Source: Rhodospirillales bacterium (GTDB taxonomy: Bacteria > Pseudomonadota > Alphaproteobacteria > Rhodospirillales > GLO-3). Taken from it: DNA of 33,653 bases. Under the pieces are notes generated by a model that worked only from the letters and a program-made list of their open reading frames with translations, was not told the DNA's origin and made no database searches. Of this stretch, positions 15,493-24,117 are shown in pieces (within the stretch, counting starts at the first letter, position 1; the number at the start of each line of letters is the position of its first letter). Where the stretch lies: assembly GCA_003354135.1 (NCBI GenBank), contig PIVK01000030.1, positions 1-33,653 of the forward strand, in the 5' to 3' direction. The translations under genes were made by a program, and so were the position numbers.

Positions 15493-18400
15493 TTATGCCG
15501 TTCCGCTCACCGCGATTTGAGCCAGATTTTCCATCAGACGCTGGACGCCCCCCAGACGCTGGGCGGCAGCGTCCCAGCCCCGCTTGTAAACCAGCTTATG
15601 GTCGGGGCGCAGCTTGGCGGTTCCCACCTGCTCGGTGATAAAGGTTACCAATCCCACAGGATTGGCGAACTGGTTGTCCCGGAACGAGACCACTGCGCCT
15701 TTGGGCCCCGCTTCCACTTTATCAATCCCCGCCCGTTTGCAGAGCTGTTTGATGGCGACGACGCGGAGTAGGTTTTCCACCTCTGTCGGCAGAGAGCCGA
15801 AGCGGTCGATCATCTCGGCGGCAAACGAATCGATCTCGCCCTGATCGGCAAGGCGAGCAATTCGCCGGTAGAGTTCCATGCGAACGTTGAGGTCGGCGAC
15901 ATAGCCGTCGGGAATCAGCACTGACATGCCGATGGCGATCTGGGGGCTCCAATCCTCGCGCATCGCCTCCCCCTGCCCGGCCCCACGGACCTCGGCCACC
16001 GCTTCCTCCAGCATCTTCTGGTAGAGCTCGATACCAACCTCCCGGATATGGCCCGACTGTTCGTCTCCCAGCAGGTTGCCGGCACCGCGAATGTCTAGAT
16101 CGTAGCTGGCAAGCGAAAAACCGGCCCCCAGGGTATCGAGGGTCTGCATGACCTCCAGCCGCTTTTCAGCCGCCTTGGAGAGCTTCTGACGCTGCGGCAG
16201 GGTAAGATAGGCGTAAGCCCGGATCTTGGAACGCCCGACCCGCCCCCTGAGCTGGTAAAGCTGGGACAGGCCGAACATGTCGGCGCGATGGATGACCATG
16301 GTGTTGACCGCAGGCATGTCGAGCCCGGATTCAATGATATTGGTCGACAGCAGCACGTCGAATTTGCGATCGAAGAACGCGCTGATCCGCTCCTCCAGAT
16401 CCTTCGCCGCCATGCGCCCGTGTACCGTGACCATGCGGATCTCGGGCACCAGATCCTTCAAGCGCGCCTCGACCCCGTCCAGATCCTCGATGCGCGGACA
16501 GACGTAGAAGGTCTGGCCACCGCGGTAGCGTTCCCGCAGAATCGCCTCGCGCACCACCACCGGATCGAAGGGTAGGACGAAGGTCCGCACCGCCAGGCGG
16601 TCTACGGGGGGCGAGGCGATGATGCTCATCTCCTTGACCCCCGCGAGCGCCATTTGCAGAGTCCGCGGAATGGGTGTGGCAGACAACGTCAGCACATGGA
16701 CGTCGGACTTCAGTTTTTTCAGCTTCTCCTTGTGGGCGACGCCGAAATGCTGCTCCTCGTCCACGACCAGGAGTCCCAGGTCCCGAAAGGCGACATCCTT
16801 GGCCAGCAGGGCATGGGTACCGATGACCACGTCCACCGTACCGCTCTTGAGCCCCTGCTTGACCGCTTTGGCCGTCTTTCCGGTCACCAGGCGCGACAGC
16901 TGCTCGACCTTCACCGGAAGATCCCGGAAGCGCTCAACAAAGGTCTGGTGGTGCTGGCGCGCAAGCAGGGTGGTCGGCACCACCACAACCACCTGGCGGC
17001 CAGTCATGACAACCGCGAAGGCGGCCCGAAGGGCCACCTCGGTCTTCCCAAAACCAACGTCGCCGCAGACCAGACGGTCCGAGGGCCGTCCAGAGGCCAG
17101 ATCGGCAATGGTGTCGTCGATTGCGCAGCGTTGATCTTCGGTCTCGGTATAGGGGAAGCGGGCGCAGAACTCGTCAAACAGACCGTCCGGCGGCACCATA
17201 CGCTGGGCGGGTTTCAACTGGCGGGCCGCCGCCGTGGAAATCAGTTCGCACGCCATCTCGCGGATGCGTTCCTTGAGCTTCGACTTGCGCGCCTGCCAGG
17301 CCGCCCCGCCCAGCCGGTCGAGTTGAGCTCCCGCGGCATCCGAACCGTAGCGGCTGATAACCTCGATGTTCTCCACCGGCAGATAGAGCCTGGCCCCGCC
17401 CCCGTAGGCGAGACGCAGGCAGTCGTGCGGCGCGCCTGCTACCTCGATAGCCTCCAACCCCTCGTAGCGTCCGATGCCGTGCTCCACATGCACGACCAGA
17501 TCGCCCTCGCCGAGGCTGGAAGCCTCGGCGATGAAGTTTTCCGGCTTAATCTTGCGCGAAGGCCGGATCAAGCGTTCGCCAAGGATGTCCTGTTCTCCGA
17601 TCACCGTAAGACCGGGCGCCGAAAATCCCCGTTCCAGATACAGAACCGCCAGTGCAACCGTGTTCTCCGGCAGGGCGGACACCGCCGCCCAGTCGTCGGC
17701 ACGGGCCGTGGCCTCCACCCCATGCTCCGCCAGGACGTGAGCCAACCTTTCGGCCGATCCCCGGCTGAGGGCGGCGATCACGAGCCGTCGCCCGGCCGCC
17801 AGCTCGGCCGCCAGGAATTCCTTCAGGACCTCAAAAACGTTGACCCCGGGTTGCACGCGAGCGTCGGCAAAATCCCGCCCCGGCCGCCCATTCATCTCGA
17901 TCGCACCCCCCTTCCCCTCTGGAACCGCAAAGGGAAATAGTATGCCGACCGATCGGCTCTGCAGGGAGGTCTCCCACTCATTCTCACTAAGAAACAGAGT
18001 TTCCGGGGAGATCGGATGATAGGGCGGCCCGGAATACTCCGTCTGAGCGACGTTCTTGCGTGCGGCAAAGTACTCGGCGATCAGATCGAGCCGGGCTTCA
18101 CGCGCCTCGGTCGCCTGATGGTCCAAAACCACCGCCGACCGACTGCCTACATAGTCGAGAAGGGTCTCAAGCCCTTCGAAGAACAGGGGAAGCCAATGTT
18201 CCACCCCGATGTGCCGGCGTCCGGCCGATACCGCTTCGTAGAGCGGATCATTCGCCCCCACCGCCCCGAACATCTCCCGGTAGCGCGACCGGAAGAGCGA
18301 GACCGAGTCCGCGTCAAGCGGCACTTCGCTCACCGGCTTGAGAACGGCATTTTCCGCCTTGCCCGTCGTGCGCTGGCTGGAAGGATCGAAGGTGCGGATG

Positions 18401-18969
18401 CCATCCAGTTCGTCGCCAAAGAAGTCAAGCCGGACGGGGGATGCCGCTCCCGGCGGGAAGACGTCGATAAGCCCGCCCCGCACCGCGTATTCGCCCTGTT
18501 CCATCACCGTATCGGACCGCCCGTAGCCACGTGCCTCAAGAAAGCCGGTCAGTTTCCCGGGCCCGATCCGGTCCCCCAAGGCGAGCCGTTTGGTCACGCC
18601 TTCGAAAGCGGTCCGGGGCGGCACCCGCTGACCGAAAGCGGACACCGTTGTCAGAACCACCCGCGGCCGGTCCGTCTTCGCGTCCATCAGCCGGGTCAAG
18701 GTGTCGATGCGCCGGGCCACGGTGTCGGCATTGGGCGAAACCCGGTCGTAGGGTAGGCAATCCCAAGCGGGAAACTCCAGGCACTCGACGTCGGGAGCGA
18801 AGAACGCGAGCGCGCCGGCCATGCGGGCCATACGGGCGTCATCCCGGGCAACGAACACAACATCCCCCAGCCGGACCGCGTCGGCCAGCACCAGGGCATC
18901 GAAACCACTCGGAGCGCCGGCGATCGTAAAGCAACCGGGGGCTGATAACATATTCTTCAGAGAAATCAA
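15493..18969 (-). CDS. mfd: Transcription-repair coupling factor Mfd
   Basis: About 1,158 residues, the usual length. The N-terminal UvrB-like region (about 1-400) is followed by the RNA-polymerase-interacting domain (VVHVEHGIGRYEGLEAI, near 495) and the RecG-like translocase core: Walker A LVCGDVGFGKTEVALRAAF near 640, motif II DEEQHFGV, SATPIPRTLQMAL, and QLRGRVGRS in motif VI. LDIRGAGNLLGDEQSGHI belongs to the TRG region. Mfd removes stalled RNA polymerase at lesions and recruits UvrA. The gene starts four bases after sdhE. The longest form uses a TTG at 18969 with no clear ribosome binding site; the ATG at 18951 is an alternative. The next residues align with the usual Mfd N-terminus, so the longer start is kept. 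Confidence 0.97.
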   Translation of the reverse strand: MISLKNMLSAPGCFTIAGAPSGFDALVLADAVRLGDVVFVARDDARMARMAGALAFFAPDVECLEFPAWDCLPYDRVSPNADTVARRIDTLTRLMDAKTDRPRVVLTTVSAFGQRVPPRTAFEGVTKRLALGDRIGPGKLTGFLEARGYGRSDTVMEQGEYAVRGGLIDVFPPGAASPVRLDFFGDELDGIRTFDPSSQRTTGKAENAVLKPVSEVPLDADSVSLFRSRYREMFGAVGANDPLYEAVSAGRRHIGVEHWLPLFFEGLETLLDYVGSRSAVVLDHQATEAREARLDLIAEYFAARKNVAQTEYSGPPYHPISPETLFLSENEWETSLQSRSVGILFPFAVPEGKGGAIEMNGRPGRDFADARVQPGVNVFEVLKEFLAAELAAGRRLVIAALSRGSAERLAHVLAEHGVEATARADDWAAVSALPENTVALAVLYLERGFSAPGLTVIGEQDILGERLIRPSRKIKPENFIAEASSLGEGDLVVHVEHGIGRYEGLEAIEVAGAPHDCLRLAYGGGARLYLPVENIEVISRYGSDAAGAQLDRLGGAAWQARKSKLKERIREMACELISTAAARQLKPAQRMVPPDGLFDEFCARFPYTETEDQRCAIDDTIADLASGRPSDRLVCGDVGFGKTEVALRAAFAVVMTGRQVVVVVPTTLLARQHHQTFVERFRDLPVKVEQLSRLVTGKTAKAVKQGLKSGTVDVVIGTHALLAKDVAFRDLGLLVVDEEQHFGVAHKEKLKKLKSDVHVLTLSATPIPRTLQMALAGVKEMSIIASPPVDRLAVRTFVLPFDPVVVREAILRERYRGGQTFYVCPRIEDLDGVEARLKDLVPEIRMVTVHGRMAAKDLEERISAFFDRKFDVLLSTNIIESGLDMPAVNTMVIHRADMFGLSQLYQLRGRVGRSKIRAYAYLTLPQRQKLSKAAEKRLEVMQTLDTLGAGFSLASYDLDIRGAGNLLGDEQSGHIREVGIELYQKMLEEAVAEVRGAGQGEAMREDWSPQIAIGMSVLIPDGYVADLNVRMELYRRIARLADQGEIDSFAAEMIDRFGSLPTEVENLLRVVAIKQLCKRAGIDKVEAGPKGAVVSFRDNQFANPVGLVTFITEQVGTAKLRPDHKLVYKRGWDAAAQRLGGVQRLMENLAQIAVSGTA

Positions 18970-18973
18970 CGGT

Positions 18974-19237
18974 TTAAAAAACTCTGCTTGTGTTTTGGAT
19001 CAACTTCATGATGTCGGTGTCAAAGGCCTCCGGTACCGGACACGCCTCCGTCGCCCAAGCGAACAGATCCGTGTCATTCTCCTCCAGCAGGATTTCCAGA
19101 CGGCCGAGTTGCGCCTCATCCAGAGTCTCCAGCCCGCGCTCGGCAAAACGCCCGAAAAGCACATCGTTCTCCGCCGTCCCCATATGGTGACAGCGAAACC
19201 ACAGCCTCTTGCGGCGCGTATTCAAGAAATCTGGCAT
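18974..19237 (-). CDS. sdhE: Succinate dehydrogenase assembly factor SdhE (FAD assembly factor)
   Basis: 87 residues from the ATG at 19237, with GGAGG upstream at ideal spacing; longer in-frame starts are rejected. It matches the small all-helical SdhE/YgfY family (about 90 residues), which helps attach FAD to the succinate dehydrogenase flavoprotein: RRKRLWFRCHHMGTAENDVLFGRFAE, then LEILLEENDTDLFAWATE. In most members the RGxxE motif has Arg before Gly; here the segment is HMGTAE, so the Arg is replaced by Met while Gly and Glu remain. It lies between recG (divergent, 59 bases away) and mfd (4 bases downstream), a common alphaproteobacterial arrangement. Confidence 0.9.
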   Translation of the reverse strand: MPDFLNTRRKRLWFRCHHMGTAENDVLFGRFAERGLETLDEAQLGRLEILLEENDTDLFAWATEACPVPEAFDTDIMKLIQNTSRVF

Positions 19238-19296
19238 TGTGTCCTCCGGCAACACGCCTAGGATATAGACCTTCAGACCATTGCTGTCAGCAGCCC

Positions 19297-21378
19297 ATGC
19301 GCCCGGAAATCCTGTTTCCTCTGTTTGCTCCCGCGACCGCCCTGACCGGCGTCGGGCCACGTATTGCTCAGGCCATCGGAAAAGTGGCGGGCGAACACGT
19401 GGCCGACCTGTTGTGGCACCTGCCCTCCGGCATCATCGACCGCCGCTACGCGCCCACGGTGGCAGAGGCGAAGACCGGGGCCATCGCCACGCTGACCCTA
19501 CGCGTGGACCATCACGTCAGACCCCACAACCGGCGCCAACCCTATCGGATCTATTGCTCGGACGACACGGGAACCCTGGCACTGGTGTTCTTCCACGCCC
19601 ACGGCGACTATCTCCTCCGGACCCTGCCGGAAGGCGAGGTCCGCGTAGTGAGCGGCACCGTGGAGCGCTTCCAAAACCAAATCCAGATGACCCATCCGGA
19701 TCATATCGGCACCGCCGATGAACTGGAACGCCTGCAAGCGGTGGAACCGGTCTATCCCCTGACCGCCGGCCTGTCCCTGAAGGTGCTGGGCAAGGCGGTC
19801 CGCGGCGCTTTGGAAACGGCCCCCGACCTCCCGGAGTGGACGGATTCGGCGCTCTTGGCGCAACGGGGATGGAAACCCTGGAAGGAGGCCCTCTTGGCCG
19901 CCCAAGCGCCCGAAGACGAAGGCGATCTGGAGCCCACGTCCGCGGCGCGCCAGCGCCTCGCGTTCGACGAGCTGTTGGCCAACCAGTTGGCTCTGGCCAT
20001 GGTGCGGCTTCACATGCGGCGCACCAAGGGGCACAAGACCGAGGGCGATGGGGCCTTGCGCAGACAGGTCCTGGACGCCCTGCCCTTCCAATTGACCCAT
20101 TCCCAGGAAACGGCTCTGAACGAGATCGCCATCGACATGGGCCAGGAGAGCGCCATGCTGCGCCTTCTGCAGGGCGATGTCGGCAGCGGCAAGACGGTGG
20201 TGGCGCTGTTGGCCATGCTGAACGCGGTCGAGACCGGCACCCAGGCGGTTCTGATGGCCCCGACCGAAATCTTGGCCCGCCAGCACCTGACGACCATCGA
20301 ACCCCTGGCCAAGGCAGCCGGGGTGCGCGTCGCCATTCTTACGGGCCGCGAGAAGGGGGCGGCGAGGCAACAGATCCTCAATCAGTTGTCATCGGGGGAA
20401 ATCGGCATCGCATTGGGAACCCACGCGCTTTTCCAAGAAGACGTCGCTTACCGCGACCTGCGCCTCGCGGTTATCGACGAACAACACCGCTTCGGGGTGC
20501 ACCAGCGCCTGACCCTGGCCGGCAAGGGGGAGGCCGTGGACGTCCTGGTGATGACCGCCACCCCAATCCCCCGCACCCTGATGCTGACCGCCTACGGCGA
20601 CATGGATGTGTCGCGCCTAACCGAAAAGCCACCCGGACGCCGCCCGGTGAAGACCGTGGTCAAGCCTCAGGACTCCCTAGGCGAGGTCACGGCAGCCGTC
20701 GGACGGGCGCTGGACAAGGGAGCCAAGGTCTACTGGGTCTGCCCCATGATCGAGGAGTCCGAGACACTCGACGTCGCCGCCGCCGAGGACCGCCATGCGG
20801 CACTGAAAGGGGTTTTCGGAGATCGCACGGGCCTCGTGCACGGGCGCATGAAGGGCAAGGACAAGGACGCCGCCATGGCCGCCTTCGCCGAAGGCCCCGT
20901 GGATCTGCTGGTCGCGACCACGGTGATCGAGGTCGGCGTCGACGTGCCGTCGGCGACCGTGATGGTCATCGAACATGCGGAGCGCTTCGGTCTCGCCCAG
21001 CTCCATCAACTAAGGGGCCGCATCGGGAGGGGCGCGGAGGACTCGACCTGCCTCGTGCTCTATGCCGCCCCCCTGAGCGAGACCGCCCGCAAACGGCTGG
21101 AAGTGATACGCGAGACCGAGGACGGTTTCGTCATCGCCGAAGAGGACCTAAAGCTGCGCGGCGCCGGAGAACTACTGGGGACCCGCCAGAGCGGCATGCC
21201 GGAGTTCCGCCTTGCCGACCTGGACGTTCACGCCGATCTTCTTCCCGTGGCCCGCGACGACGCCCGCGTCATCCTAGCCAAGGACCCGGACCTAACGGGA
21301 GCGCGCGGCAAGGCTCTGCGCGTGCTGCTCTACCTCTTCGAACGCGACGTGGCCGTCCGCTTCCTGAGGTCGGGGTGA
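19297..21378 (+). CDS. recG: ATP-dependent DNA helicase RecG
   Basis: 693 residues from the ATG at 19297, the normal RecG length; the upstream extension to 19237 runs into the sdhE start region. The N-terminal wedge/OB domain (about 60-165) is followed by the SF2 helicase core: LLQGDVGSGKTVVALLAM (Walker A, about 290), motif II VIDEQHRFGVHQR, TATPIPRTLMLTAYGDMDVS, and QLRGRIGRG. The C-terminal LKLRGAGELLGTRQSG is the RecG/Mfd TRG-like signature. RecG remodels stalled replication forks and Holliday junctions. It is transcribed alone and divergently from sdhE-mfd. The ribosome binding site is weak. Confidence 0.97.
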   Translation: MRPEILFPLFAPATALTGVGPRIAQAIGKVAGEHVADLLWHLPSGIIDRRYAPTVAEAKTGAIATLTLRVDHHVRPHNRRQPYRIYCSDDTGTLALVFFHAHGDYLLRTLPEGEVRVVSGTVERFQNQIQMTHPDHIGTADELERLQAVEPVYPLTAGLSLKVLGKAVRGALETAPDLPEWTDSALLAQRGWKPWKEALLAAQAPEDEGDLEPTSAARQRLAFDELLANQLALAMVRLHMRRTKGHKTEGDGALRRQVLDALPFQLTHSQETALNEIAIDMGQESAMLRLLQGDVGSGKTVVALLAMLNAVETGTQAVLMAPTEILARQHLTTIEPLAKAAGVRVAILTGREKGAARQQILNQLSSGEIGIALGTHALFQEDVAYRDLRLAVIDEQHRFGVHQRLTLAGKGEAVDVLVMTATPIPRTLMLTAYGDMDVSRLTEKPPGRRPVKTVVKPQDSLGEVTAAVGRALDKGAKVYWVCPMIEESETLDVAAAEDRHAALKGVFGDRTGLVHGRMKGKDKDAAMAAFAEGPVDLLVATTVIEVGVDVPSATVMVIEHAERFGLAQLHQLRGRIGRGAEDSTCLVLYAAPLSETARKRLEVIRETEDGFVIAEEDLKLRGAGELLGTRQSGMPEFRLADLDVHADLLPVARDDARVILAKDPDLTGARGKALRVLLYLFERDVAVRFLRSG

Positions 21379-21494
21379 ACCGACCTTCCCCCGGAATCCC
21401 GGACCAGGTGGTAAATTACTTATGGACCATCTGGAGGGATCTTACGTGCACGCGCGAGACATATATGGCGGAGTTCAAAGCGGTGCCGGGGCCA

Positions 21495-21511
21495 ATACGT
21501 AAGGTGTCCCC
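21495..21511 (-). repeat. Flanking motif, left copy (GGGGACACCTTACGTAT)
   Basis: The plus strand reads ATACGTAAGGTGTCCCC. It matches TTACGTAATGTGTCCCC at 22496-22512 at 15 of 17 positions in the same orientation. The two copies bracket the AT-richer DUF1097 island. Motifs of the GGGGACACCTTAC type recur at the ends of REP/RAYT-associated and other small mobile sequences; that link is from memory. Confidence 0.55.
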
Positions 21512-21634
21512 AGCAGAGCCCACAAACCCCTTAGACAAATCGTGCGGTTTCAATGAGTTGTGCTCAGAGAGAGCTTGAAATTCCGACTAAGGGCCGGCCT
21601 CAAAGTAACTTCACATTTCCGACCACCGACTAGT

Positions 21635-21705
21635 CCCGTCCGGCAAGGCCGTGAAAGCACAGGAATATTCAAATATTTCAAGCTTTCACAACGTAGCCAG
21701 ACGGG
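21635..21705. repeat. 71-nt imperfect hairpin downstream of the DUF1097 gene
   Basis: The outer stem CCCGTC (21635-21640)/GACGGG (21700-21705) and inner stem GTGAAAGC (21651-21658)/GCTTTCAC (21682-21689) are both perfect. They are separated by symmetrical 10/10-base internal loops that share a further GGC/GCC match. The AT-rich apex contains GAATATTC. On the minus strand it lies 62 bases after the DUF1097 stop, so it could act as a terminator or 3' stabiliser. A REP/MITE-like origin is equally possible. Confidence 0.65.
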
Positions 21706-21767
21706 CGCCTCGACGCCTATGAATGCAAATTTATTTTGACGCCAACCCTAAGTCAGAACCATTTTGC

Positions 21768-22301
21768 TCAGGCTCCCTTTTTGCCCAACGCGTTGTTTAA
21801 TTGACCTGAGGCGTAACCGAAGAGCGCACCGGCTACTATTGAAACAATTACCAGAATCAACGGATTCGAAAACCCGACGGCCGTCAGGCTTTCAAGCGGT
21901 GCTGCCGCATCCGCTGTCCCGCCCTGGTGTAACGAGTAGGCGACCGTAGAGGCATAGCCGAAAACGTTGGCCGGTACGGCCGAAAGGAAATCGACATTGG
22001 CTACGATCACGAGAAAAAATACTGTTACGCCAACGACGATCGCGGGCCATACAGTGCCCAATGCTGCAACGGGCACATTGACGATGACGAACAATGCGAC
22101 CCAGGCAAGGATGACGCCGTAGACACCACCGGTAATAGTCTTTGAAAGTGCCTGGGTATCTCCGCCTGTAGCGAAGAAGCAACCCCAGGCAATGAATCCT
22201 GCCCATACGAGCACAAAGCCAGCCAGCGGACCGAGAGCCAAATATGTCCAAATTGCGCCCAGTCCGGCGATGCTTAGAGAAAGTGCGAGCGGTTGTTTCA
22301 T
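21768..22301 (-). CDS. DUF1097-family small membrane protein
   Basis: 177 residues from the ATG at 22301, with GGGGG and GGA upstream; the longer ORF to 22409 has no supporting features. The protein is almost wholly hydrophobic with five to six membrane segments: LALSLSIAGLGAIWTYLALG, LVWAGFIAWGCFFATGGD, IVNVPVAALGTVWPAIVVG, and a C-terminal LVIVSIVAGALFGYASGQL. This is the pattern of DUF1097 proteins (YcdZ-like), inner-membrane proteins of unknown function. Its DNA is visibly less GC-rich than recG on one side and the LysE gene on the other, and flanking repeats bracket it, so horizontal arrival is likely. No partner gene is visible. Confidence 0.72.
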   Translation of the reverse strand: MKQPLALSLSIAGLGAIWTYLALGPLAGFVLVWAGFIAWGCFFATGGDTQALSKTITGGVYGVILAWVALFVIVNVPVAALGTVWPAIVVGVTVFFLVIVANVDFLSAVPANVFGYASTVAYSLHQGGTADAAAPLESLTAVGFSNPLILVIVSIVAGALFGYASGQLNNALGKKGA

Positions 22302-22486
22302 TTTTCCATTACCCCCTGTAGCTAGTTTAATTAGAAGTAAAGCAAGTTGTTGAATTGCTGTGATCCTAATACCTGATCGCGCGATTCGACATTTCACCTT
22401 AACCGACAAAACCCATTTGAAGGAGTGCCTGCAGCCCGAAGCCTAACAGAAAATGGTGTTGCTTATCAAATAAACTTATGAATTAA

Positions 22487-22512
22487 GGGAACACCTTACG
22501 TAATGTGTCCCC
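22487..22512. repeat. Flanking motif, right copy, within an imperfect palindrome
   Basis: GGGAACACCTTACG followed by TAATGTGTCCCC forms a palindrome centred on the CG of TTACGTAA, with arms matching at 12 of 14 positions. Its right half repeats the 21495-21511 motif in direct orientation. Confidence 0.6.
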
Positions 22513-22571
22513 TAATTTCCCCGAATTTCAAATGGGAACAGCAGCCGACGGGCCTCCCGTCGGGCGGCGCA

Positions 22572-23183
22572 TTACCGCTCGGCGAAAGCCAGCCGCGCGC
22601 CGAAGGCGGCAAAGGTACCGGCAAATAGCCGCCGCACCCAGTTCATCACCGCCGGGCGCGTCACCACATAAGTCCGCGCCCACGCCGCCCCGAAAGCATA
22701 GATCAGAAACACGGCCAAGGTCATCGCCATGAACACCACTGCCAGACCGGTCATCTCCATGGTCGGATGGGCGCTGCCTGACGATACGAACTGAGGCAGG
22801 AAGGCCAGGAAAAAGATCGAAAGCTTGGGGTTCAGGATATTGATCAAAACGCCTTTCACGGCAATATCCGGCAGATGCCGTGTCCCGTCGGTTCTTCCGA
22901 GCGACAACGCCCCTGTTTCGCGCCACATACTCCACGCCATGAATAGGAGATAGGCCATCCCGGCAAACTTCATCACCTGGAACGCCACGGCGCTGGTATG
23001 CAACAAGGCGGCCAGCCCGAGAATCGACGCCGTCAAATGAGGCAATATCCCTAGGGTGCAGCCGAACGCCGCCGCGGCCCCGGCCCAAACGCCGCGCGAT
23101 ACGCCCACCGCCAACGTGTAGAGAACGCCCGTGCCCGGCGCGACAACGACAACGAACGACGTGATCAGGAATTCCGGAGTCAA
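22572..23183 (-). CDS. LysE/RhtB-family amino-acid exporter
   Basis: 203 residues, the family length. Five to six membrane segments are expected, with the typical N-terminus LTPEFLITSFVVVVAPGTGVLYTLAVGVSRG and ILNPKLSIFFLAFLPQFV in the middle. These proteins export amino acids or related metabolites across the inner membrane; the substrate is not predictable. The start is most probably the TTG at 23183, which has GGGGAG upstream and gives the family-typical N-terminus. It overlaps the stop codon of the DUF502 gene by four bases (TTGA), implying translational coupling. The long in-frame extension to 23462 lies inside that gene and is rejected. Confidence 0.88.
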   Translation of the reverse strand: MTPEFLITSFVVVVAPGTGVLYTLAVGVSRGVWAGAAAAFGCTLGILPHLTASILGLAALLHTSAVAFQVMKFAGMAYLLFMAWSMWRETGALSLGRTDGTRHLPDIAVKGVLINILNPKLSIFFLAFLPQFVSSGSAHPTMEMTGLAVVFMAMTLAVFLIYAFGAAWARTYVVTRPAVMNWVRRLFAGTFAAFGARLAFAER

Positions 23184-24001
23184 TATCCGCTCCCCGTCCG
23201 GTTTCCCTTCTTGCTCACCAGCACCGGTGCCCTCTCCTTCTCGCGCAGAACGTCCAGGTCCTGGTAGGTGGCAGCCGAAACCTTGATATTGTCGATCTGG
23301 TCTTGAGAACGCCTGTCCGGGGGCGTGATGATTCCGCCCGAGATGACCATCTTGATCGCCTCCTCGACGGTCATGGAGAGCGGAATCAGTTCCTTCTTGG
23401 GCAAGAACAGCAGGAACCCGGAGGTCGGGTTGGGCGTGGTGGGGAGGAAGATGTTGATGCATTCCTCCTCGGTAATGTTCTGCACCTCGCCCTTCGTGCG
23501 CCCGGTGATGAAGGCGATGGCCCAGATTCCCCGGCGCGGGTATTCGACCAATACCGCCTTGCGGAAAGCCTGAGACTTCTGTGCCAGGACGGTCTCCATG
23601 ACCTGCTTCAAGGCGCCATAGACGTTACGGATGACGGGCATGCGGCTGAGAAGGCTCTCGTAGGCCCGCACGATCATTCGCCCGAAGAATCCGGCCGTCA
23701 GTGCCCCGATCAGGATCAGCACCCCGATCACCACCACCAGCCCCAAGCCGGGGATACCGAAGGGCAGATAGGTTTCCGGGTGGTACTTCGCCGGAATGAG
23801 GGGCTTCACTTTCTCGTCAACAAAGGCGATGAAGATCCAGGCGAGGTAGATGGTGATCGACACCGGCGCCGTGATCAGGATGCCGGTCAGCAGGTAGTTG
23901 CGCATCCGCGCGCTGAACCCGACATTCGCGGTCGACTTGACTGCGTCGTCACCGTCGCCAGTGGGATCCTGTTGCTGGATGTCGTCTTGCTGCTCACTCA
24001 C
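23180..24001 (-). CDS. DUF502-family membrane protein
   Basis: 273 residues from the GTG at 24001, which has GAGAGG six bases upstream; a TTG at 24019 is the less likely alternative. The N-terminus is polar and Gln/Asp-rich (about 1-30). Two membrane segments follow (YLLTGILITAPVSITIYLAWIF and GLGLVVVIGVLILIGALTAG), then a soluble domain with RMPVIRNVYGALKQVMETV and the family motif IFLPTTPNPTSGFLLF. DUF502 proteins are widespread in bacteria and plant chloroplasts (COV1-like) and lack an assigned biochemical role. The C-terminal 50 residues are charged. It is co-transcribed with the LysE-type exporter. Confidence 0.85.
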   Translation of the reverse strand: MSEQQDDIQQQDPTGDGDDAVKSTANVGFSARMRNYLLTGILITAPVSITIYLAWIFIAFVDEKVKPLIPAKYHPETYLPFGIPGLGLVVVIGVLILIGALTAGFFGRMIVRAYESLLSRMPVIRNVYGALKQVMETVLAQKSQAFRKAVLVEYPRRGIWAIAFITGRTKGEVQNITEEECINIFLPTTPNPTSGFLLFLPKKELIPLSMTVEEAIKMVISGGIITPPDRRSQDQIDNIKVSAATYQDLDVLREKERAPVLVSKKGNRTGSGY

Positions 24002-24117
24002 GGCATACCTCTCATACAAGCTTTTTCGGCAAGGAGTATAGTTCAGCTAAGATGCTGTGGAAATGGAAACGGCACGCCCACTGACGCCTGGATAGCATCC
24101 ATGCGGACTGCCGAAAG

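Larger units (their letters stand above)
21379..21767. other. Intergenic region after recG with repeat debris
   Basis: About 390 bases, more AT-rich than the flanks after about 21,600. A 26-codon ORF (21422-21502) and a 37-codon ORF (21464-21577) overlap here without database-recognisable content. The first stops exactly inside the TACGTAA of a repeat motif and could be the stump of an interrupted gene. The repeat motif at 21495-21511 and the hairpin at 21635-21705 are listed separately. Confidence 0.4.

Noticed and set aside
16654-17940. 428-codon plus-strand ORF
   Set aside because: Antisense to mfd, which is unambiguous.
19836-21578. 580-codon plus-strand ORF
   Set aside because: Shadow of recG in another frame; very Arg/Gly/Pro-rich with no domain.
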